Assembly (NCBI RefSeq): GCF_900108365.1
Contig: NZ_FNWQ01000001.1
Coordinates: forward strand, 1 to 64,000
Source of the DNA: Chryseobacterium culicis
GTDB taxonomy: Bacteria > Bacteroidota > Bacteroidia > Flavobacteriales > Weeksellaceae
Direction of reading: 5' to 3'
Length of the DNA: 64,000 nucleotides
The translations under genes were made by a program, and so were the position numbers. This document shows positions 58,732 to 64,000 of the stretch, in pieces (within the stretch, counting starts at the first letter, position 1; each line of letters opens with the position of its first letter). Below the pieces are notes generated by a model. The model searched no databases, had not been told where the DNA came from, and was given only the letters and a program-made list of their open reading frames with translations.

Positions 58732-59409
58732 TCAGCTGATCCGGAATTTAATGTATGTAATTGTTTTTCCTTTCGCTGAGAATAGCTCTTCATAATACGT
58801 TTTGATATCTCTCAAATGTTCTGTATTAGGATCATATTCCGGCGCACCATAGATATCATGATGTGCAGAAATGATCTCATAGCCTGCCCCCTGTAAGTAG
58901 CCCAGGGTATACCCATGCAGAAATTCTGAATCGGTTTTCAGGTGAATGATGCCTCCCGGCTTAAGGAACTTTTTATAACGGTTTAAAAAGTCCGGATGGG
59001 TTAATCTGTGTTTTGTTCTTTTATATTTTATTTGAGGATCCGGAAACGTGATCCAGATTTCGTCTACCTCATTTTCGGCAAAGAAATAATCGACAAGCTC
59101 AATTTGTGTTCTTAAAAAAGCCACATTAGTCATATTGTTATCTACAGCTTCTTTAGCGCCAAACCAGAATCTGGCTCCCTTAATATCAACTCCGATAAAG
59201 TTTTTTTCAGGAAATGTTTTTGCCAGCCCTACAGAATATTCTCCTTTTCCACAACCTAATTCCAATACAATCGGATTGTCATTTTTAAAGAAATTGTCTC
59301 TCCATTTTCCTTTAAGTTCGAAGCCTTGTAAAGCATCTTCCCTTGTTGGCTGGATTACATTCGGTAATATTTTGTTTTCTGCAAATCTTGCTAATTTGTT
59401 CTTGCCCAT
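58732..59409 (-). CDS. trmB: tRNA (guanine-N7-)-methyltransferase
   Basis: 225 residues from the ATG at 59409 (an upstream extension to 59430 would cover the promoter). SAM-binding VLELGCGKGEYSVGLAKTFP, FIGVDIKGARFWFGAKEA, and WITFPDPQIKYKRTKHRL match TrmB, which methylates G46 of tRNA. TATTTTTG at 59428-59435 is the likely promoter. Embedded among three paralogous exported-protein genes, probably cotranscribed with the two downstream. Confidence 0.95.
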   Translation of the reverse strand: MGKNKLARFAENKILPNVIQPTREDALQGFELKGKWRDNFFKNDNPIVLELGCGKGEYSVGLAKTFPEKNFIGVDIKGARFWFGAKEAVDNNMTNVAFLRTQIELVDYFFAENEVDEIWITFPDPQIKYKRTKHRLTHPDFLNRYKKFLKPGGIIHLKTDSEFLHGYTLGYLQGAGYEIISAHHDIYGAPEYDPNTEHLRDIKTYYEELFSAKGKTITYIKFRIS

Positions 59410-59427
59410 TGAATTATAAAATGAGTG

Positions 59428-59435
59428 CAAAAATA
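59428..59435 (-). promoter_or_regulatory. -7 element of trmB
   Basis: TATTTTTG on the minus strand, 19 bases before the ATG at 59409. Confidence 0.55.
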
Positions 59436-59505
59436 GTGAAAATTTATGGAGTTTTTCTGTCTTTCGCAGGTAAAAGACATAGAGATAATTCGCTTTTAAC
59501 GGATA

Positions 59506-60270
59506 TTACTGCCCTCCCAGGGCTACCATAATGGCTCTTTCAATTGTTTTTTGTGAAGCATATTGGGCTCCGCAAACCAGGCTGGTAAATAAATACTGAC
59601 CTTTTTCGATTACAATTGAACCTTCACCATGGGCAGGTACGGCCAGTCTGTATTTGGTGGTTCCTACGCCTTCCATTCTTACAATGATATTACAGTCTGA
59701 CTTATTTTGGATCAATATAATAGCTTCCTTCGTATTAGGATCATTATCAAATAACGAATTGAGTATTTTTACCGTTCTGTTTTTATGCTCTACAGGAGAT
59801 ACCGCCATCAGCATATTGAATTCTTCTGCCTCAGCGTTAGGAATCGCCGTATTGGCGGCCGTATTTATTACATATGCATTCTGCGCTGTACTTGGAGTAT
59901 AAACATCCGTAGGTTTCTTCGCAGCCAGTTCAGCCTTATATTTTGCGATCTGTTTCTGTTTGATGATGGCATTCATTTCATCAAAAGTAATCTTTGTAGA
60001 AGGCCTTCTCTTGAGCATAGCCAGCATTTCCTGCATATCTTTCACTTTCTGATCAGCCGGATGTGCATTTTTGATGTATTCTTTCATCATTTCCATTACC
60101 CTGGGCTTCAGGACAGATCTCTTGGGATCATCAGGATGGGCATCTCTAAGAAAGGCATTGATTTCGTAGATATTCTTACTTTTCAAAATATTACTGTAGT
60201 CTTTCCCTTTTTTTTGGGCAGACATCGTAACGAAAAACATACAACAAAGAAGTAAAAGTACTTTTTTCAT
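59506..60270 (-). CDS. Exported protein of the AHPDDPK-containing family
   Basis: 254 residues with signal peptide (ending VTMSAQ). NAFLRDAHPDDPKRSVLKPRV, then a second AHP element (YIKNAHPADQKVKDMQEML), so the N-terminal motif appears twice. The C-terminal domain (about 160-254) has LNSLFDNDPNTKEAIILIQN, SDCNIIVRMEG and LFTSLVCGAQYAS, with two Cys as in the paralogues. No lipobox; likely periplasmic or secreted. Function unknown (DUF6759-like, unverified). Confidence 0.8.
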   Translation of the reverse strand: MKKVLLLLCCMFFVTMSAQKKGKDYSNILKSKNIYEINAFLRDAHPDDPKRSVLKPRVMEMMKEYIKNAHPADQKVKDMQEMLAMLKRRPSTKITFDEMNAIIKQKQIAKYKAELAAKKPTDVYTPSTAQNAYVINTAANTAIPNAEAEEFNMLMAVSPVEHKNRTVKILNSLFDNDPNTKEAIILIQNKSDCNIIVRMEGVGTTKYRLAVPAHGEGSIVIEKGQYLFTSLVCGAQYASQKTIERAIMVALGGQ

Positions 60271-60485
60271 TAATTAATATTAAATTAAAAATTCGGTGCT
60301 TCTCTTTAATTGACTTTCTGGGTTGGTTAGTTTTTTGAATAACGAAATACCAGTGTTTTTATTTTAAACACTTGTTTGTGAGATAAATTTAAACATATTT
60401 TTGAATATCAAAGAATATTGTGCTGTTAAAATTGAATAATTTGCAGATAATACAGCATAAAAATCAATTCCACTGAAATAGGTAT

Positions 60486-60517
60486 AAAAAAATCCATGTA
60501 TCTTACATGGATTTTTT
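60486..60517 (-). terminator. Terminator of the 60534-61328 gene
   Basis: Stem aaaatccatgta (60489-60500) with tacatggatttt (60504-60515), T-rich on the minus strand. Confidence 0.85.
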
Positions 60518-60533
60518 ATCTACAGGAACGAAT

Positions 60534-61328
60534 TTAATTATTGCTTACCACCTCCTGAAGGTGAGAGCTTCTGAGTCTTTTCTGATAAATCGGAAGATAT
60601 TTCTCAATAGGAATTTTTATCGCTTCGAAATTTCCGGCTAATACATACGCCTGAATATTTTCGGAAGTATAAACGAACTGAAGGAAATTATCAATCAGAT
60701 TCTCAGGAATTTTGAACTTCGTGAAATAATCTTTCCCCAAATAATTCTTAATCTGGGCAACGGAAGTGTTCATTCTTTCATAAGCCTGATAACGCTGTTT
60801 TTTCTTCCTTTCGCCAGAAAGAATATCGTAGATACTTTCAAGGCTGAAGGTAAGTCCGCCATCCCGCAGTCCGGCAACAGGAAGTTCAGGAGGAGTTCCG
60901 TCACCTTTGGGCTCCGGAAGGCCAATTACTTTCTTAAGAGCATAGGCTTTATCTTCTTTTCTTAATGAATTTACATCATACCGAAGGTTACCGGTTGGCT
61001 TGAATCTGCTGAGTACAATTTCCTGGATCTCATAATAAGCAATCTTAAGCTCGACGAGATTTTTTTGCTGCATAGACTGTGGAGTCAGTTTAATATCTTT
61101 TCTTTCGGTTACAATGGACGTAAAACGGATTACATCTCCAGCATTGGCCGGAATTGTAAAATTACCATTGTAGTCCGTAAGAACGGTTTTTTGAGTATTC
61201 AGGTTCGTAACATATACCTGATTGAGATATAAAATAGAGTTGTCTCTCAGAAATACCTCTCCGGAATATATTTGTGCATTAATTTTCGCCAGAAAAACCA
61301 ATAGCAGCAGAGTAAACAGTTTCTTCAT
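60534..61328 (-). CDS. Carboxypeptidase-regulatory-like exported protein
   Basis: 264 residues with signal peptide (ending AKINAQ). Residues about 20-95 form a carboxypeptidase-D-regulatory-like beta sandwich (YSGEVFLRDNSILYLNQVYV, TDYNGNFTIPANAGDVI). The rest (about 110-264) is helical and charged with no motif (KKKQRYQAYERMNTSVAQIKNYLG). Common in Bacteroidota as envelope proteins of unknown role. TAATTTTG at 61337-61344 is the promoter. Confidence 0.82.
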   Translation of the reverse strand: MKKLFTLLLLVFLAKINAQIYSGEVFLRDNSILYLNQVYVTNLNTQKTVLTDYNGNFTIPANAGDVIRFTSIVTERKDIKLTPQSMQQKNLVELKIAYYEIQEIVLSRFKPTGNLRYDVNSLRKEDKAYALKKVIGLPEPKGDGTPPELPVAGLRDGGLTFSLESIYDILSGERKKKQRYQAYERMNTSVAQIKNYLGKDYFTKFKIPENLIDNFLQFVYTSENIQAYVLAGNFEAIKIPIEKYLPIYQKRLRSSHLQEVVSNN

Positions 61329-61336
61329 ATAATGCG

Positions 61337-61344
61337 CAAAATTA
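61337..61344 (-). promoter_or_regulatory. -7 element of the 60534-61328 gene
   Basis: TAATTTTG on the minus strand, 9 bases before the ATG at 61328, so the leader is very short. Confidence 0.55.
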
Positions 61345-61531
61345 CATAGAAATAAAGCAATTCTGCCTAATTAGATGATGAATAGTGGTTAAAGTTATAT
61401 TAAACTTTAAGATTTAAGTGTTAAGGAGTGTTAGAAATGTGCCGATAACCTAAAAAATAATGCATAAAGATAGAGAAGCCGGAAGAAAATAATACTGAGT
61501 TCAAGTATGCTTTCTTTCCGGCTTGTCTGTT

Positions 61532-64000
61532 TTATCTGTGTTTTACAAGCAGCCAGCTTGAATATTTTATAGTGAGTGTAGAGCCATATTCTGTCCAGGT
61601 AATAAAATACCAGTAGGTTGCCGTAGGAACATACCTTCCGCCAACTCTTCCGTCCCAGGTATATCTGTTTTCCGGAGTTCCCCGGAATACTTCTGCTCCA
61701 TATCTGTCAAAGATTCTGAAAACAAGATTATCATTGGCCATTAATGCAGAATAGTCAATTCCTTCATTATACCCGTCTCCGTTGGGAGTAATGGTATTGA
61801 TCAAATTAATAATAGCAAAAGGTTTTTTTACTTCTTCACACATTTTAGAGTCTCTTACAAATACATTGTGAGCTCCTCTTGGCACGTTGGTAAAGACATT
61901 GGAGCTCTGCCACAGGACTCCGTCCAAAGAATATTCATAAGGAGGTGTGCCGCCGCTAACTCCTACTTTTACCGTTGTTCCATCTATTTCAATGGAAGTA
62001 ATCATAGGAAGCGGTAATTCTGTAACGTTCACGTACTGTTTATAAACACAGCCATTGAAGGTAAGTTCTACCCAATAACTCCCCGGTGCAACGTTGGTAA
62101 TAGAAGGAGTAGTAGCTCCCGTACTCCATAAATATCTCTCAAAGCCTGGGCCGGCATCCAAGGTCGTGGTAGTTTTCGGACAAATGGCCTTATCTACAAG
62201 TATATCAGATTTTTTGGGAACCTTGATATTGATTATAAGGGTACCTACTTCAGGACACACTCCATTTTTTTCAAAACGAATGTAGTAAGTCTGAGAAGTA
62301 ATTATGTTCACTGGAGACGAAATTATATTTACATTATTCTGAGCATCTGATAACGTTGCATGAAATGTATAGGTAACATTGGGATCCAGTGTAAACTGAG
62401 GAATAAACTGGGTTAAATTAACACTTTTCGTTCCATCCAGATTATCATCACAAACGCTTTCAGTAACAGTTTTGGTAATCAAAGTTACTTTAGCCCCGAT
62501 ACTGAACTGTAAAGGTTTGATAACAGTGGCACATCCATCAGGAGAATCCACCCTGATATAAATGGTGGTCGCTGCAGTATAGCTCCAGTTGTTGGGAAGT
62601 GTATTGGTGTTTCCTGCATTGGCATCAGCAAGATTGGCATAATATCTTACGGTGGTAAAGTAGTTCGGGTTATTTAATACAATAGGAGTGACGTTGGAAA
62701 GAGTGACCGTGATTGTGCCATCCAGATTATCATCACAGAAAATACCATTGTAGTTATCCAGAACAATTGCTTTGTTGAAGAGCGATAATGTGATTTGTGC
62801 TATACTTTTACAGCCAATACTATTTTTCACAACAGCATATACAATAGTTCCGTTGGGTGCATTGTAGGCTGTTGTATTGGTAATGAGTGCTGCTGCGTTT
62901 TCATTTTGAGCATCCAAAAGGGTAGGATAATAGGTAATAGTAACCGGAGAATTGCTTGTGACGTTAGCGGTAGTCAGGTTGAATGTTCCCTGTCCGTTAA
63001 TGTCGCAGGCAAATAATGTTGCATTCATTACCGTAAGAGCCTGAATATTGATGGTAACCGTTACTGTTTCACAATCCGGAAAGTCGGGATCATTGCCGCA
63101 GAATGTGTAGGTGAATGTGTCTGTTCCTGATGTACCCGGAGTATTTACCGTGTAGGTAATTATTCCAGTTGCTGCATTTATTGTTGCGGTTCCCAGTGTA
63201 GGGGCGGTTGTAATTGCTACCGTATTGGGAGCAGTTGCCTGTGTAGAGCTGCTTAATGCAGGAGTTATGGTCTGTGAAGTACAGACATTGTAGGTTTTAG
63301 TGCTTAGCTTGGTGCAGTTCAGAACTTTAAACTGCTGCGTAACCAGAGGAGCACAGCTTCCCATTGTAACAGAACAGGTATAATATCCGGGAAGTGTAGG
63401 GGTGATGGTAGACGCTGTTGCTCCGGGAACTATAGTTCCGTTTCTGTACCATTGATAAGTATCATAGATAAGAGGATCTACCGTAAGAACTACCCCGGGA
63501 ATGCAACCACTTCCGGACTGTAAAATCACAGGCTGCGTAGGGAAACCTGCAAAAAATCCTCCATATCCTACCGCATCACTTCCCGCTGTGATCCCTGCCA
63601 TAATGGCTTTATCGGAAACAACGGTGATGGTTCCTGTTACATTGGGAATTCCATAGGTTACCCAATTGGTGGTTCCGGTCATGTTGTAAGGCCCTGTAAT
63701 TGCGAGGGGAGTGGCACTGTTTACGGTAACGTTGGCTCCTCTTTCTGTAATAAGATTCAGTTTTGTCGGAATGTTCAGAACTCCTCCGATATTACCGTTG
63801 GAGTGAACAAAATTTTCATTAATCAACCCCAGCTCATTGATCTGTTTTGGAAGATAGCAGTTGAGAGCAGGAATAAAGTTGAATCCTCCTGTAGCTGTTT
63901 CATTTCCCGAGTTGGAATCTCCGGCTAAGATCTGGTATACATACGCATTCTTTGATGTTTTCAGATATAAGTTGTAATGGCCGTTTCCCTGAAGAATATA
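61532..64000 (-). CDS. Large T9SS type B cargo protein, IgGFc-binding-like (5' end outside the window)
   Basis: 822 residues are visible and the frame stays open to the window edge, so the start is missing. Residues before about 160 resemble the IgGFc-binding-protein N-terminal domain (TERGANVTVNSATPLAITGPY, VSDKAIMAGITAG). Then several Ig/SprB-like beta domains follow, some with repeated FCDDNLDGT and VCDDNLDGT segments. The C-terminus (NTITPNGDGYNEGIDYS, FRIFDRYGAEVFRG, WDGRVGGRYVPTATYWY) is the type B (CHU_C-like) sorting domain of type IX secretion. Probably a surface adhesin; a role in gliding is not shown. Confidence 0.88.
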   Translation of the reverse strand, partial: YILQGNGHYNLYLKTSKNAYVYQILAGDSNSGNETATGGFNFIPALNCYLPKQINELGLINENFVHSNGNIGGVLNIPTKLNLITERGANVTVNSATPLAITGPYNMTGTTNWVTYGIPNVTGTITVVSDKAIMAGITAGSDAVGYGGFFAGFPTQPVILQSGSGCIPGVVLTVDPLIYDTYQWYRNGTIVPGATASTITPTLPGYYTCSVTMGSCAPLVTQQFKVLNCTKLSTKTYNVCTSQTITPALSSSTQATAPNTVAITTAPTLGTATINAATGIITYTVNTPGTSGTDTFTYTFCGNDPDFPDCETVTVTINIQALTVMNATLFACDINGQGTFNLTTANVTSNSPVTITYYPTLLDAQNENAAALITNTTAYNAPNGTIVYAVVKNSIGCKSIAQITLSLFNKAIVLDNYNGIFCDDNLDGTITVTLSNVTPIVLNNPNYFTTVRYYANLADANAGNTNTLPNNWSYTAATTIYIRVDSPDGCATVIKPLQFSIGAKVTLITKTVTESVCDDNLDGTKSVNLTQFIPQFTLDPNVTYTFHATLSDAQNNVNIISSPVNIITSQTYYIRFEKNGVCPEVGTLIINIKVPKKSDILVDKAICPKTTTTLDAGPGFERYLWSTGATTPSITNVAPGSYWVELTFNGCVYKQYVNVTELPLPMITSIEIDGTTVKVGVSGGTPPYEYSLDGVLWQSSNVFTNVPRGAHNVFVRDSKMCEEVKKPFAIINLINTITPNGDGYNEGIDYSALMANDNLVFRIFDRYGAEVFRGTPENRYTWDGRVGGRYVPTATYWYFITWTEYGSTLTIKYSSWLLVKHR

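Noticed and set aside
59785..60255. Plus-strand open frame of 156 codons inside an exported-protein gene
   Set aside because: Antisense shadow; the minus-strand gene has a signal peptide and clear paralogues.
1..64000. CRISPR array, tRNA genes, insertion sequences, attachment sites
   Set aside because: Scanned by eye on both strands; no regularly spaced repeats, cloverleaf patterns, transposase motifs or terminal inverted repeats were found.

Overview
The window looks like a chromosomal segment of a Bacteroidota species of the order Flavobacteriales, most likely Chryseobacterium or a close Weeksellaceae relative. Evidence is the low GC content, Bacteroidota-type promoters (TAnnTTTG about 7 bases upstream of transcription starts), SusC/SusD pairs, type IX secretion C-terminal domains of both A and B type, type B ribosomal protein L31, the Bacteroidota-specific GlmU variant, and families such as DUF4252, DUF4407, DUF3667 and KTSC. 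No CRISPR array, tRNA, transposase or prophage was seen.

Layout. 1-46 is the 3' end of a 5S rRNA with its terminator. 399-5723 (minus) is a five-gene exported-protein operon that I read as a candidate chaperone-usher-like surface-fibre system: two paralogous pilin-like proteins, a third small exported protein, a PapD-like chaperone and a 915-residue usher-like barrel. 5.9-23.8 kb is an island for phosphorus or phospholipid scavenging: a phosphocholine-type phospholipase C behind one SusC/SusD pair (minus), then a second SusC/SusD pair and a GDPD-like/alkaline phosphatase fusion (plus), then a PI-PLC-like lipoprotein (minus). An Omp85-type barrel protein and a short-chain dehydrogenase sit in the middle. 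Three promoters of the island carry TTAA-like tetramers spaced 11 bases apart, the spacing expected of PHO boxes.

24-31 kb holds aroA, a MazG-like pyrophosphohydrolase, a beta-helix lipoprotein, L31, the GlmU-type bifunctional enzyme, a Cys-rich membrane protein and an apparently frameshifted lipoprotein gene. 31.4-35.1 kb is one ECF-sigma operon with a putative anti-sigma protein and DUF4252/DUF2807 envelope proteins. 35.3-47.7 kb carries guaB, ruvC, two T9SS-sorted proteins (one an M64 metallopeptidase), a tail-collar protein, a PadR regulator with its membrane partner, a serine hydrolase, a PLP decarboxylase and a Dph6-like ATPase. 47.9-51.2 kb encodes the fused mutase IcmF. 51.5-54.8 kb is mostly hypothetical and membrane proteins. 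55.2-57.0 kb is rplM-rpsI-rpsB, and tsf does not follow. 57.1-61.3 kb holds a Cys-rich double-glycine-leader peptide, three related exported proteins with trmB embedded among them, and a carboxypeptidase-regulatory-like protein. The right edge cuts a large T9SS type B cargo protein.

Several start sites were moved to internal ATG codons on the basis of signal peptides, family N-termini and promoter positions. Three genes appear to use non-ATG starts (rplM GTG, the serine hydrolase GTG, the Omp85 protein TTG).
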